Below are positions 18,661 through 31,300 of a stretch of 64,000 bases of DNA, piece after piece; within the stretch, counting starts at the first letter, position 1; every line of letters begins with the position of its first letter. The stretch comes from Fasciola hepatica (taxonomy: Eukaryota; Platyhelminthes; Trematoda; Plagiorchiida; Fasciolidae). The translations under genes were made by a program, and so were the position numbers. Location: contig CANUEZ040000028.1 of the NCBI GenBank assembly GCA_948099385.1, positions 2,046,001-2,110,000 of the forward strand. The letters run 5' to 3'. The notes under the pieces were generated by a model. The model was not told the DNA's origin. It searched no databases and worked only from the letters and a program-made list of their open reading frames with translations.

Positions 18661-21600
18661 ATGGCAGTGGAAGAGATCAATTTGGTGTCACAGAGCCTTC
18701 AGATCTTGGGTGCACGGTGTAGTTTCTTCAAGCCTTTGAATGGTAGAAGTGACGCGAAAAAGTTGGTGTTGAATAGGAGACGACAAGTGAGACAAGCACG
18801 TGTTCGTGGACTTTCGAGAACTACTATCTGGAGACTGCAGTAAGAAGTTATTGGAGAAGCAAACATCCCCGATAACACCAAGTGTGTTTATGCACAGGGC
18901 TTGCAAACATTTCCTCCAGTATAAAAACGAACTTTATGTGTGTTCTTATTCACTGTTGACAACCGCCATGCGCGGATTCGGTAACCCATTAGCATGCGTA
19001 CTTGTGGACCAACAGGTGTGAGCTACTGTCGAGCTTTCCACCCCGGAGCAGGAAGTAAAATGCTTCGTCAGCGGATCACACGGGCGCAGTGCATCCCTAA
19101 ACTACCCATCGGCCACGCTGCCCAATACATGCAAAATATACGTCAGCGTGTTATTATCAGGAACATGGTCGTGGAAAGGATTTTTTGATGAACAAAGGAA
19201 CGCTCAGCGGAAGCAACGACGCACGATGGCATTCCGTTTTTGCTGTGATACCTTGGCCTGTGCGGTCACAAGACGTGGCCTGCATGGACGTGACGTCCGG
19301 GTACAGAACTCGGTGTATGGCGCCAAACCACAGAAAAACTGTGTTCTAATAAGAAAAGAGCCTGCCGAAATTGTGGACATCGATCAGCAGATGGTCCAAT
19401 ACACCACCTACAGGCGGAAGCCTAATTTCTTCACGCGCCCCATGTCTTCGTCAAGCATGAAGATTTGCCCTTGTGAACAGCCGTCAGATGTTCTTCGGCA
19501 CAATGTGAATGCCACACAATGCAGAGGTTTATTTTTACCTTACCGAGAGCACGTAATTTGTTATTCCATCGCGCACGGTTGCGCCTAGCTTCTAGTCAGT
19601 TTTTGAGAGTGATTATTCCCTTTAAATTTTTACATATTTTTTGTCGTTGAATTCGTCAGTGGGAAAAGAGTGGCCTTCTCTAACGACCTATAGATTTCGG
19701 ACGATGAACTCGCTCTATGGCTCTCAGTGGGGGCTTCTGGAGCCGAAAGTTTGGCGCTAGAGAGTCTGCCACCACTGACCAACTCCAAGAAGCACCAGGT
19801 AAAAGTGCACTCGGCCGTTGGTGAGACCACAAATGACATTCGCCCAACCTTTAGAAAGATTATCAAAAGGCTATTAGATAACAAAGACTACTGGAAGACT
19901 TGACCGAAGTGTCGTCATCAGACTCTCGGCTGCAATGGAAAGAGTTGGGAAGCGTCCACAGTATGTTACATTCGAACCAACTGAAACACTTGCTTAAGGT
20001 CACTTCACCTCCCTACACCAGATGGAAAAGACAGCGCACCCCCACTGAGGCCAAGAATTACTTCATGGGATCCTTAGCCAATGCCTGTGGAGGAACACTA
20101 TGGTAGTACTCCAAGTTCGCCTCTGAAGATGATGGGTAGTTTACCCACTAGTTTCACTTTGTTGGGGCAGACTGCATAACTTTTATCTAATTTCACAAGC
20201 CATATAGGTGCAAGTCCATGATTAGACTTCCAGTCCAGCAGTGAGTCTAGTCAGAGAAGGGTATGGGTAAGTTCGTTGTGCGCCATAGAAGTTGTCCACC
20301 TTGTGGAACTTCGACTGCAGCCGGAGGAATGCCATCCACCAGCGAATTCCATGTCAATTCAGCCAAGAATAAAGATGCTGGTCGACATTTTAGTCCTTAC
20401 ATAATTTCGTTTACCGCCCATTACACTTTCCAGCTTATATAGATGCCCTTCACAAAGGAAATTCGGAGATAAAAAGTGAATCGAAAACGTTTTGAAAGCT
20501 GTCCGTGGATTCCACAGCAAAAGCAGCTTCCCTTTTGGGGAATTCCCGTCGTCATTATAGACGACTTCAGGCTTCTAAGTAATCGTCCGACAGCCGGCGG
20601 TTAGTAAGACGAAGTGGTACTTAATGGCTGATCGCGGTTTCTGTTTCGCAGGCTACATTTCTACAAAAGGTTTCCGGAGCACACTCCGGAGACTGTGCAC
20701 GTAACTTTATGTGTCCGCTGATGTCCATGACCATCATGAAGGAGTCGCGTGGAAAGGTGGCCTTGGTGGGGAAAAAAGTTTCTCCACTGGTTTGGGGTAA
20801 GAACAGCTGCACTGAAGCCTTCTCCATAGACATCGCTTGTCGGAGAAAGTAACCAGGAACGACAACACAGATGACTGGGGAGAAAATGCGCCGCTATCTA
20901 CAGAGAAGTAGGTCTTCTTTGCTGGAAATCGTGAGAGAAATGTCTCTGGAAGTTAGTGTACAGAGCGACACCAATGAAGTATGTACCCACCGGAAAATTT
21001 AATTCTCATTCATTATTACAGTTCATGGGATACACAATGGGAAAGGCACTTTACCGGTGAACAAACATCTAACCCGAGCTTCCTTTGCTCTTTCAGAGGT
21101 TTAGGCTACAGTTTGCCAGTAACGAGGTAATCAGCATACATCGTAGATTAGATCCCATTTAACATGTCGGTGCATGAACCTCGTTGGTAAATGCGTATCA
21201 CATCAGCGAATAAACTCTGTTTATTTCGAGTTTCCGTAAAGTTTCAAAATGGATGACAATGGGAACTCAACAGAAGCATCATACACTGGATAACTCCACA
21301 AAGCAAGCTTTGTGCAGCAAGCCGCTGTTTTGCAATTGATACCTTTGCTTGTTCAGCTACGTGGTATCAGCCAAAAGCAGTGTCTTATCACCGGCCAATT
21401 TCGGATGTATTTTAAAAACTGGGTAGATTTAGGGCTCCAATCGAGATGAGGGGTGCTGGAGACCACCCCTTTGGTTTTCTAGTTGGTTTACGCAGCATTC
21501 GACGGTAGATGTGTAACCATAGATATCACAGTTGAAGTTGGTTTCCTCAAGAAAATATAATGGGAAACAAGGGGCGACTTTTCTGAATCCTGCGGCAAAA

Positions 21601-23285
21601 GCCCTCGAACTGACCATTTATTGTTCCCCGAGGGTCTTTTTCGAGTCGTTCTGTGGGCGAATTCAGGTCCTTCAGGGACAGAGTTGGAAGCAATTTAGCT
21701 GACTGGGGGAGGGGAGGTAGAAGGAAGGAATGTTTCGTCAGCCGAAGCCCAGAAAAAGTACCAGCAGGTACCATTGCTCGCTTTATTCGAACAGCAATAT
21801 GGCTGCTTGCGGCCTGGCCACCACACAGTCAAGTTTTACCGGGAGAAATGCCCTGTCACCACAGAAAATAATGCTGCTCGCACCGAAGAAAATGTAAAAA
21901 TCCGTCGGGGTTATCTACAACTTGCTTATTCACAGCCTGCAGGTATCTAGATGCGGACTGCGGTGCACCCGTGCCGATTCGTTTCGTGGGCTCGTTATTC
22001 TTTTTTGTTACACCGTTCAAAGACCATCCCCATGGCTTTCAAATGAGGGTGAACGTCTGTGTGCACATAATTTAGGCTGACACATGACCAAGAGGGTCAT
22101 GGGACTAGGAAAAGTGTTTCTCGGTTGATAGATGGCTCTTACTGTGCTACAGTGAAGGCGCATTTGCTCGGCTTCCATGATCGCGTTCGTTGAGTAAGCC
22201 AGCGAGAAAAAATTGTGGAGTGCCAGCCACGTGGATTATCGCTGGGCATGAGAACGGAGACCGCACACCGGCTTGTTCCGAAGAAGTGTGCTGGAGTTAT
22301 CGCTGGAGGTTGTCGCGGGTGTGAAACCCACAGTCAGGTTCGATTGGCGGATCACCATAATGGTCCCTCCCAGAAAGCCACCTGCAGGAAAGGCTCCGAT
22401 TAAGAAGTCCTGCGAGGGAATGAGTACGTCGCAGTTGACTACTCCAGTGAACCGCGTAAGTGTTGAAATTCCTTGAAAGTTTGAATCGTTCGCGGGTTCG
22501 GACCGCAACTCCAATTTTTCGGATCCCCGGTGATATCGTCCGTGGATGACTTTCGGTCATCTGGCGGACGGAAAAAGCGACAACATCTGAGACGTGTAAG
22601 GTCAACCCAAAGTGAATGTCTCTCTCGAAGATTAAAAATAAAACACTGATTGAAACCAGTTCATTTGCCTTAAAAATGATTTGACAGCATGAGCCCCCAA
22701 GGAGGAAAATAAAATTAGAGAAGAGGGAAAATGTAGTCAGATGTGGGGGAAGTGGCCGTTGACACCCCTAGAGGGACATTGAAGAGAGCCACCGTAGCTA
22801 ACTACCCAACGCAAAAAAACTTTGTAGGTTCAACACGAAGTGGGATTTTCCGGCGATGACCTTCGTGGTGACCTTCCACAGGTTTGGCTTGATAAAGGGA
22901 AGTTGTGATCAGACGTTCCGGTAATTCTTGTATCCCACACACGGGTACCTGGCTCGTGCGCAATGGAAGACGAATGCGAAGACCTGCCGGAGGGCGGCCG
23001 GGTTCGTGTCGTATGCAGAAGAGGGTTTCAAAAGCAAAGCGAGTTTCGCCTAGAACTGAAGGCCTTATTTATGGTGTCAGGGAACGACCGGTGGGCAGAA
23101 CACGACTGGTCTTGGGTGGCCTCTTGGACATGTCCCAAAGAGCATGACTTTCGGCCGAATTGGTGGGAACCGACTGGAACCGCAACTATGAGGTGCTACG
23201 GAGTTGCTAAACAGCGAAACAGTCCGCTTGTGTGGATGTCGAGCTTTAGGATTGGTAAAGCAAAAAAAAGCTGAGGTCTAGGCTG
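18661..23285. other. Long stretch without recognised gene
   Basis: Open frames here (for example 19148-19588 plus, 22963-23274 plus) show no motif that I recognise and are not supported by codon or domain signal. One segment (about 22215-22420) is similar to 39500-39670, so at least part is dispersed repeat. Confidence 0.4.
22240..22400. repeat. Dispersed repeat, copy 1 (partner at 39.5 kb)
   Basis: It shares with 39525-39665 the blocks GAGACCGCACA, CCGARGAAGTGTG, a TGTGAAAC..ACAGTC-like block, and GATCACYAYA.TGGT, in the same order and orientation. The similarity is roughly 65-70% by eye. No element type was recognised. A GGTTCGATT word inside recalls a pol III B box, but no matching A box was found. 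Confidence 0.45.
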
Positions 23286-23287
23286 TG

Positions 23288-23520
23288 AATAGGAGGTAAT
23301 GATAATAATAATGATATATTTCTCGGCTATTGTAGAGACGCACGCGCAGGCGCATGATCATGGTGTACAGCTTTACTCAGTAAAATCCAATATTCACAAA
23401 CTTCAGGTATAAAAGTCAAAAGTGCCAGCGGTAGAAAAACATAGCCCGCGATATTTTATATGGATCACTCTAATAATGGTTTGCGCGGCAACTTTGAACC
23501 GGTTTCTATTTCGCTCAAGG
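23288..23520 (+). repeat. S-family repeat, partial copy
   Basis: Begins with a GAT/AAT-rich run and a TATATTTCTCG block, then ..GTAGAGACGCACGC.., ..CATGATCATGGTG.. and ..AATGGTTTGCGCGGC... These occur in the same order at 33570-33790. It lacks the longer downstream part seen at 27.0 and 33.8 kb. Confidence 0.5.
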
Positions 23521-23784
23521 CGGCGGGGTATAAGATAAACATACGGGTGAGCCAAAGCGCTACTTTTGGCGCAGCTCCCGAACGCGCGCGATAACTGATA
23601 TCTATTCCGTTGATTCGTACAGCCCACGATAACTGCAAAGATACTGCCCACGATAACTGCTAACGTGCAACGTTGAAAGCCCCGAAGTGTCGATGATAAA
23701 TTGAATCGGATTATTTTCCTGTAAAAGTAAATGGAAACCTTGTTTCCAGATGTGACCCGTTGCATACGTGCATGAAGTCGTACT

Positions 23785-23787
<3 letters not shown>

Positions 23788-23824
<37 letters not shown>

Positions 23825-23945
23825 TCCTTTACACGTGAGCACACCCAGGTAACCATATATTCATACATATATATACATATATTTACAAATATGTATATAT
23901 GTACATATATATACGTTCGTATGTGTATACACAAATACATATGTT
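23788..23945. repeat. (TA)n microsatellite and ATAT-rich tract
   Basis: A pure TA run of about 35 bases (23788-23822), then an imperfect TA/CATA-rich tract to about 23945. Confidence 0.9.
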
Positions 23946-24393
23946 TACCGCATGGATATCCTTCCGGTAAACCGAACGAACCACCGCTGTCAGTAGGCGG
24001 GCCGACCCTATTGAGGCTCTTCAGATCTCGTATGAATTTTCTACAACTACATTTGTGGACCACCCAGAGCTAGTGGCCTACGGAACGGGCAACGAACCAA
24101 AGGTTCCGAAGCGTGCCGAAAAACAATGAAAACTCTGTGAAGTGAATTGGAAGTTTTTATTTGATTGTTTAACCTAGGAGAGGGTCGTGAGGTGAGCCAA
24201 AAACCAACTGGATAGTTCCAGCTGGAAAAAGTTCGTGCTCCGCACCTCTGAGGTGATCTAAGTATTCATGGTTTTCCTCACGACTGGACCGAGTGAGTCA
24301 ATCGCTCAAGACTCTACCGAAGGAGTATCCTCTCTCCACTCTTTTGCTGGTTTCAAACTGCAAAAAAGCTATTTAGTGCTCTTGAATTGTGTG

Positions 24394-26740
24394 TCACTTA
24401 CGGGGCTGCGACATGCGGTGTACGCAAAGGTAGTTTTCTCCGTTTTGAAAATTGGAACACTGGTAATGCGCCTACCGAGTGCACTTGCAGCACCGAACCC
24501 TATTAGTCGTTTCGTCCAGGTCCATCGACGGGTCTTCTATGTAGCAGATGCTGCAGATGTCTTGGCGTATGGGTGAACTCGCCATGTTAAAAAGTTTCCT
24601 TTTCTCATGTAGTCTATACTGCGCAGAAGTCGTTGTCTTAAGCTGTCGGAAGTGCACAGGCTGCAGCGGGTCAGCGATGATTTGCAAATCTCCATCATCG
24701 GTATTCCTAAAGGTCAGGGCAGCCTTACTTTTTGAAGACGGTTGGACTGCGGTGTGCTGTGATGTGCTCGAAACTGGTTCAACGGTTCGATTACGGGGAA
24801 AGAGGTTCCTCAGTATTTTGCTGATAAATTGGGAAACTAATGTGTCGTTGCCTAAATTTACCCTTATATTTTGCGTTCTGTCCGTACAAGAGAACCCCAC
24901 ATCCTTTCCTGAACCTAATATTCGAGCCAAATTTCTCAATTGAGGTACCAGTTCCGTGAACTTCGTGTACCCCAAACTACTTAAGGCTAAGACAGTGTCC
25001 TCCCCTAATCCCTCGCTTATTGAAAACTTTTTACTGGGACTAATTCTGGCCGAATTTTCTACCACCGTAGCATTCTTTGGCACAGACGACACACAAGTGA
25101 ACGAGCTGCCCGCCTCCGTTGCCCAACGACCAACAGGTAACCTGTATAAGTCGTACTTAATGACAATGGCAACGGCAACAATGTGACTTCATGGTAGCAG
25201 CCACTGCTTAGAAAAGGGACAAGTGCGGGCTGGATTAACCCCTATGGTTACTATAGCCGCACAGGCCCGCATACACTTGACACTCCAACGACCAGAGTGG
25301 TGGCTAACATCGCGAACGGCGTGCCTACTTAGGCTCTTTTGAACGGCTTCACGGGCAAAGCCGGTAAGCCGTCCAAGGTAATTGCAGTACATATGGAACC
25401 CAGCTGCTGACTTAAGAGAACCCACAAACTCCTTCCCAATCCGTCTACGTCGGCTTTCCTCCAACTCCTCGGATCGCTTCAGGATCCGGGCGAAGACATC
25501 CACCAGGGAGGACCTGGTAGATGACCCTGCCTTCAAATACCCATTCTCAACTTCAACCCTGTTGGTCGCGAAGGTCTCAAACGAGGCTGCCCACTTAATG
25601 CTATAAGCAGCCCACATGTCTTCATGGGGCAACCAAGTCCGACTTAGATATACAAACGTCACTGGGCTGCGACTGGCGACTGCGACCTTGAGCCTATCGA
25701 AAAGCACCTTCGTAGACGCATAAACCATGTTTCGCATCCACTGATGGATGCGTCGTTTGCCGTTCAAAGTCAAATGACTCAGCTGAAAGCAGTGCTCCTT
25801 CATATCACGAAGCACATGGAACTGACAAAACAGTATCCAAAGTTCGGGGTACGATTCCCGAAATGCGGAATAATGTGCTAGGCTTCGGTCTACTATGATG
25901 CTTTTCGGCTTGAGAGACACTGATAACTGCTCCTTCATTTCCCTAGTAGCACGACCGTTACTTACGCCACTCTCATTTGGAAGAATGGCGTAGAAAAAAG
26001 ACCTACATAAACCGCTCTCATCTATGAACTTTGCATGCCATAAGACGCACCCACCCCGGTTTGGCTGATGCGTTGCATCAACCAGCACTACCTCACAAAA
26101 CCTAGTCAATAACATTTTAACCGAATGAGGCACGTAGGAAACGTGTCTCACAACCCCGTCCTCTGACACTATACGCAAATCCCCCTTATCTTCTACCATC
26201 TCCTTTATCTTCAGTGCATCCGGAAGAGCATTGAGATGCATTTGCCCAGCCGTTAGAGCGTGACATTTTTCACAGCAAACAACCTATTGAAGTTGTTCCG
26301 AGTGTAAGTACATATCTCACTAGCGTTATGAAAGGTTGCCATTATTTTGGCAACCTCTGTCTCCTGATCTGCAGTTAGTCTCCTATTCTTAGCGCACATC
26401 TCTTCATTGAGGAGATGAAAGTCATGGTTATGCACCAAACACTTGTTCACCAACTTGCACAGAGATCCGACAGCACGGACAATGACAAATGCAGGACGGT
26501 GGGTATTACGGTATCTGTGGGAGTAGTTACATATCAGCACCACTACGCTTACCTTGTGGCAGCCACTTGAGGCCTGCGGTTGTGAAAGCAACAGTATGTT
26601 ACACGGTAATAAGAAAACGATTTCGGAAAGGTACCGAGATGCGTGCGCAGCCACTTTGAACCACTTTCACTATCATAAATATGGGAAGAAGTTAAAGTTT
26701 CCCTCTGAAAACACGAAAATCAGTGTCAACATCTGAAAGA
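24394..26740 (-). pseudogene. MULE-type DNA transposase with C-terminal zinc finger
   Basis: On the minus strand: an N-terminal FLYWCH/FAR1-like zinc-finger region (YYRVTYCCFH, then KCLVHNHDFHLL, in two frames, about 26720-26400); a helix TADQETEVAKIM; then from 26282 the transposase core with VVLVDATHQPNRGG (first Asp), SIIVDRSLAHYSAF (second Asp), FCQFHVLRDMKEH (C-x2-H) and NRVEVENGYLK (likely Glu). A SWIM-like motif follows, with an in-frame TGA at 25189-25191 where its third Cys is expected. The frame then continues to a Cys-rich end (CSICYIEDP, CCKC, after a frameshift HYQCSNF..YLC), resembling a PHD/RING finger. One stop and two or three frameshifts make it inactive. No terminal inverted repeats were found. 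Confidence 0.82.
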
Positions 26741-27009
26741 CTTGTGTACACATCACAAACCGAACGGGCGAACGTTCCAGAATCATCGACCGCAGCCGCG
26801 CCCGCAGCACCGAAAGCCATTACGGCATCCGCAGTGATGACCTTGATCACAACTCGTATATACTCTCATACCGCACAATCAAACAATTATAACACTATAT
26901 TATTTTACGTCAATCTCATGTTTTACGGGCAACAACTCATCTGTTCAAACCGTTTCACACATAACAACCCCACAACTTCAGCCGGGCCATATTTAACCTC
27001 GTATGTTTA
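26741..27009. other. No feature seen
   Basis: Flank of the MULE pseudogene. I looked for terminal inverted repeats against 24060-24390 and saw none by eye. Confidence 0.35.
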
Positions 27010-27547
27010 AACGCTATCGGGCGGTGGCGCACCGCGGGGATACCGAATAGGTCGTTCATTTATAATGCTAAAGGTGCATTATCAACGAAAATGATGCAAG
27101 CCATGAAGAACGGCGGTTTACCGGGTATCTGCGAACAGCGAAGTTTTGAATAGGAAGAAAAAGAGATTGTATGGAAGTACACTCGGGAAATTGATGCATG
27201 CGAAGAGAATAGAAAACCATGAAGCTGATGCAAACCCTGAATGTCGGTTTTACCGGGGTTCAATAAAAGGAATGAGTTGTGATACAAGGAGACATGAGAC
27301 CAATTTCATGAATGTACATTTGGGAACTTTGGTGAATGTGGAAGGAACAGAAGTCTATATGAAGGTGAGTTTAGTTTCAGGATCAGTAACCTGTACCATT
27401 CAGAAATGCGAAAATACAACTGGAGGGTCCTGGAGAAGTGGAGGATCAATTTCCAGCCGGACACGAATCGAGGGAAAAGCGGACTGTTGCAACGGATACT
27501 GAAGTGGAAAATCTCCGCATTGACTTGGGCAATATTATGCTGTTTCA

Positions 27548-27599
<52 letters not shown>

Positions 27600-28700
27600 T
27601 TGAAGCATTGAACCTCAGTGTTATTCAGCGTAAATCCTGGTAATGTGCAACATTCTCTGGGTATGGTTCGTCCGGCGGGGTAAAGGATATGCGTCGGTCA
27701 ATCAGTCGAGTGTGGCGAGATATGAGGGATTTAAATGACGACTGGTATATTAGAAGGTTGCTCCTGAACTGCTACTTGTGTTGGCCGTAATGTTGATACC
27801 TGCCGGAGAGGTTTTGTGTTAGAAAACCCTAATTATTACGATAGGCAATTGGGGGTATTTTCTGCCGCGTGGCTTGATTGCAGTCCCAGATGCTGTGAAA
27901 GGTTCCACTTGGGTCCCCGTCGGTACGAGTCAAAGTGGCATCTTTGGCTATCCAGTTTGGCGAGTGAGGTAATGGGAGGCGACGGACCTGAAATAAATAG
28001 AGATTGCAGTCTGGAAGTGGTTCCAGCTGTGGGTTAGGGTAATATATGACGACGGTAATAATGAACTGGTAAGGTTTATATGAACGGGGCAAAGATGAAG
28101 TTTCAATTAAGCTGTCAGTGGCATCTACTTCACGTTCTGGGTGGGGCAGGCTCGCGGGGACTGGGCTATAATGCTGCGGGCTAGCCGAGTTGCGCCCAAC
28201 GGTTGGGCCTTTTTGTATGCATTGTAAAGGAGCAGTGGTTTGCAAGTTGGTGTGGCACTGTTAGGATACTAAAAAAACCTAGAGCTTACTGTTAAGGGGA
28301 TCTAGAAATAGTGGCCCTCGATACCGCTTGCTTACGCAGACTGCAGTTCAGCACGGAGGCTGTGAGGTGGGTTTGAAAGAACAGAATATGAGTTATTGGG
28401 GCTGGTACCCTGATAGCATAGCTCTATATTCGTTACAGCCTCTCCCGATATAGTGGTTGCTCTATATTGAATGCTTCCTGAGGGGCCCTAAAGTGGAAGA
28501 AACTTCGATGGTGTCGGTGATGACGCACTAAAGAAAATTGATCTCGCGCCGAGAAACATAGTCGTAAGTTTGTCTATGCTCACACTCGATGGTGCTAGCA
28601 TGCTGAGATCATACTTGATTAGAAGCAAGGATATCCGATATAATGGTGTTTGCATGGTTACCGTGATATCTTTCTCGTCGTTAGCATATTGCAAAGCAAA
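27010..28700 (+). repeat. S-family long repeat, copy 1
   Basis: Matches 33800-35260 in order over more than 1.2 kb at roughly 60-70% by eye. Shared anchors include GGAGACATGAG (27288 vs 34072), GTATGGTTC (27662 vs 34527), GATTGCARTCCC (27876 vs 34690), GGTTCCAGCTGTGGGTTA (28019 vs 34839), CTGTCAGTGGCA, GGTTTGCA and a GGTGATGCGC-like block (28518 vs 35131). No long frame is conserved between copies and no protein family is recognised, so it is non-coding or very old. A TA run (27550-27594) is present only in this copy. Confidence 0.7.
27550..27594. repeat. (TA)n microsatellite
   Basis: An uninterrupted TA run of about 45 bases inside S-family copy 1. Confidence 0.95.
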
Positions 28701-29690
28701 AAGACACCCATGTGAGAACCGGTTTGGAGAGCCGTGAGAGGTGGGAACTGGATGGGGCCAAATTTTCGTCAAGGAAGCGAACTCTAACGGTCTACATTCA
28801 GTACCCACGGTGGGCGGCACTAGGGCCTGCTTCAGTTAGGGAGGTAGCACGATACATATCCAACGGCATCCAGCTCGTGCCACTCCAAGAGTGATCCACA
28901 CATTTTTTAGACGTATTTTATTATCTTTTAGTTTTATCACAGTCAGATATCTGGCTGTCAGAGAGACAGAACTGCTTTTGGTGGGTGACCACGGCTCCTG
29001 CGCCCCGGCCGAAACATGGACCGCATGTGACAAGCCGCGTTGGGAATAGGTCAACCACACCAGCCAATCCGTGGCAATTCGGCAGCTTGGAGACACGGCT
29101 GTCATGTGACAAGGCTGGTGTGCCAGGAAGACAAAGCAGTGGGGTATTTTTTCTCTCTTTTTTATGCCAATCTCTTATTTTTGAGGTTGCTGTCGTCCTA
29201 TCGGTGATCAAATTCCTGCAGGGAGACAATCACAGCCAGCAATGTTCACAGATGTGCCGCGGTTACACTCGCCATATCCGTGGAGTCAGATCCCCAATGC
29301 GGTTTACACAGGACAGAGAATGCGGGGGAAGGTAGAGTCAACCACAGTCTGCTATTATTTGATGGGGTTCAAGCTCACTGAAACACCAGTTTGCACAGGG
29401 GTGGGGAGCTGCTTGCAGCCCTAACAACGTGATGCCCTTATACCTGCGTATGCCATAGGCCGCTTTGTTGGCCTGCCGCTAAAAAGGTATTTGATGGCAA
29501 AAATTGAGATTGTTTTGCCGTCCTAGATCGTGTGAATGAACCGCTGAGTTCCCTAATTGCTGCCTCGAGGAGGCCAACCCTATGCGGGTCTAATAAAGAC
29601 TGGGTTGCTCAAAGCGGTTATTCGATTTATTAGTACCCTTTACCTTTCTCAAATGCCTGACCCCTTGAAATACAGGGATTGTACATCCTG
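28701..29690. other. No recognised gene
   Basis: Frames at 28921-29229 (minus) and 28985-29335 (plus) overlap in antisense and show no known motif. Confidence 0.35.
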
Positions 29691-31300
29691 GTCAGCGTGT
29701 TCACTTTTAGAGCTATGCATATTTCCTGCTTGAAAGCCACCGATGTCGGTGATAATGCCCGAGTTCGTTGTGGTAGCTTGTTCCACAATGAAGCCTATTT
29801 GTTGATGAAGAAGTCTGGCCTAAGTGCAGGCTTTGACAAAGGGACAGAAACCAGGAACTCAGTATTACGTAAGGGATAATGAACAAGAGTTCTCTCCTGC
29901 GGCGCTGAACTACATGATCTATTCTTCAAGATATTGTGAAAGAGTAGAAGGTTATTTCTTATGCGGCGTAGCCAAAAGGGATCGATTTTCAGCCGCTTAC
30001 AACGTTTCGTGTGATTCAAAGGCGGTGAAAACCTAAGAGCTCTTTTGTGAATGCCCGTTTTACATTCTCAAACGCTATCCGGCCTCTCTGTCGCATGTTG
30101 GAACAAATGAATGAACCGTATTCTAGAGGAGGGCTTACATGGGACTTGAAAACATGTAGTTTACTTTCTGGCAAAATGCATGTTTGATGTATGAGCCCGA
30201 TCGTACAGCGTGCTTCAGCCACCTGGATGGCTGCGTGTTCGGAAAATTCAAACGTACATGAATAATGTAGACCCAAGTCACGTACCTGAGAGTTATTGGG
30301 TATGAATTTGCGGTTTATATTAAATCTTCCAGTGGGGAATTGACATTTATACGTAAAAATATCGCTATTTTTGGCGGAGAAACCCATTTTCTAATCACCA
30401 CTCCGGAAACTGAGGGAAAGCAATCTCCTTGTAATGTCACCTAAGGTAGAGGCTAACGCTGCGGGCTAAAAAGTGTACACGACTTTGATGTCAACTGCGA
30501 ACAGGAAGGGAATTCCCGTTGGAAAATGGTAAATATATCGTTGATGTATATTAATAAAAGTAGTGGGCCGAGTACACTATCCTGTATCACACCACTAGTT
30601 ACGAGACGGGGTTCGGACGACTTTCCGCCTATACTTACAGCCTGGTCTCGGGCTCATAAATGTAATGTAAACCAAGCGAGTATCGGGTCCACGATTCCAT
30701 ATGTTTTGATCTTCTGTGGTAAGGTGACGTAGGATACTCGGTCGAAAGCTTTGGTCATGTCCAAAAAGATCACCAATACTGACAGCTTCTGTGACCAGGT
30801 CGAGGAAATACGTCATGCGTGTCGCACGTGATCTGTTTTTCAGAGAACCATGCTGACCAGCGTTGATTAGATTATGGTTAAGAAGGTGGCGTGTAAGCCT
30901 TTTTTGATCACTCTCTCCATGATTCTGGACACGACCGGGGTGCGGTTCACCGGCCGATAGTTAACTGGATCAAGACGTGATTCTCTTTTGTGCATAGGCA
31001 TGATGGTGGAAGTTTTCCATTGAGAAGGGAAAACACTGCACCTGAGTGACAAAATGAATGTGGTTGTCAGCAGCATTGGGAAGTCTTCGCCACCTCGACT
31101 AAAAATGGCCGGTGGTAATGCCTCCGGACCTGGCCTGCAGGGCGGTCTTGTTCTTGCAACATGGACTGAAACCTCATCAGAGTAGAACACCGCCGTCGAG
31201 AAAGTTGCTGATGTCACCGGATTTAGAAAGGGGATGGATGTGGCGTCATTCGTCGTTGAAGAGGAGGCAAAGTAGGTGCTAAAAGCCCCCGCAATCAAAA
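29690..31300 (-). pseudogene. LINE reverse transcriptase, separate lineage
   Basis: On the minus strand: RPGPEALPPAIF, QWKTSTIMPMHKRES, DPVNYRPVNRTPVVSRIMER, then in another frame FLDMTKAFDRVSYVTLP, VTSGVIQDSVLGPLLLLIY, an active-site block at 30490-30501, a KMGFSAKNSD and SQVRDLGLHY block, ESKLHVFKSHVSPPLEYGSF, the KRCKRLKIDPFWLRRIRN block and a C-terminal LRNTEFLVSVPLSKPALRPDFF. The active site reads FAVD rather than FADD, so a catalytic Asp is lost. The C-terminal pattern differs from A-F in this window, hence a separate lineage. Frameshifts are common. Confidence 0.82.

Noticed and set aside
19148..19588. 146-codon plus-strand frame
   Set aside because: No recognisable domain, no repeat partner and no neighbouring frame with matching content.
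22330..22345. tRNA-like B-box word GGTTCGATT
   Set aside because: No A box at the right distance and no cloverleaf; similar words occur elsewhere in the S repeats by chance.
23602..24073. Antisense frame pair over the TA-rich tract
   Set aside because: Tyr-Ile repeats come from the (TA)n microsatellite, not from a protein.
25189..25191. Selenocysteine or alternative-code reading of TGA in the MULE
   Set aside because: The element also has frameshifts, and a second SWIM ligand is changed; decay explains it better.
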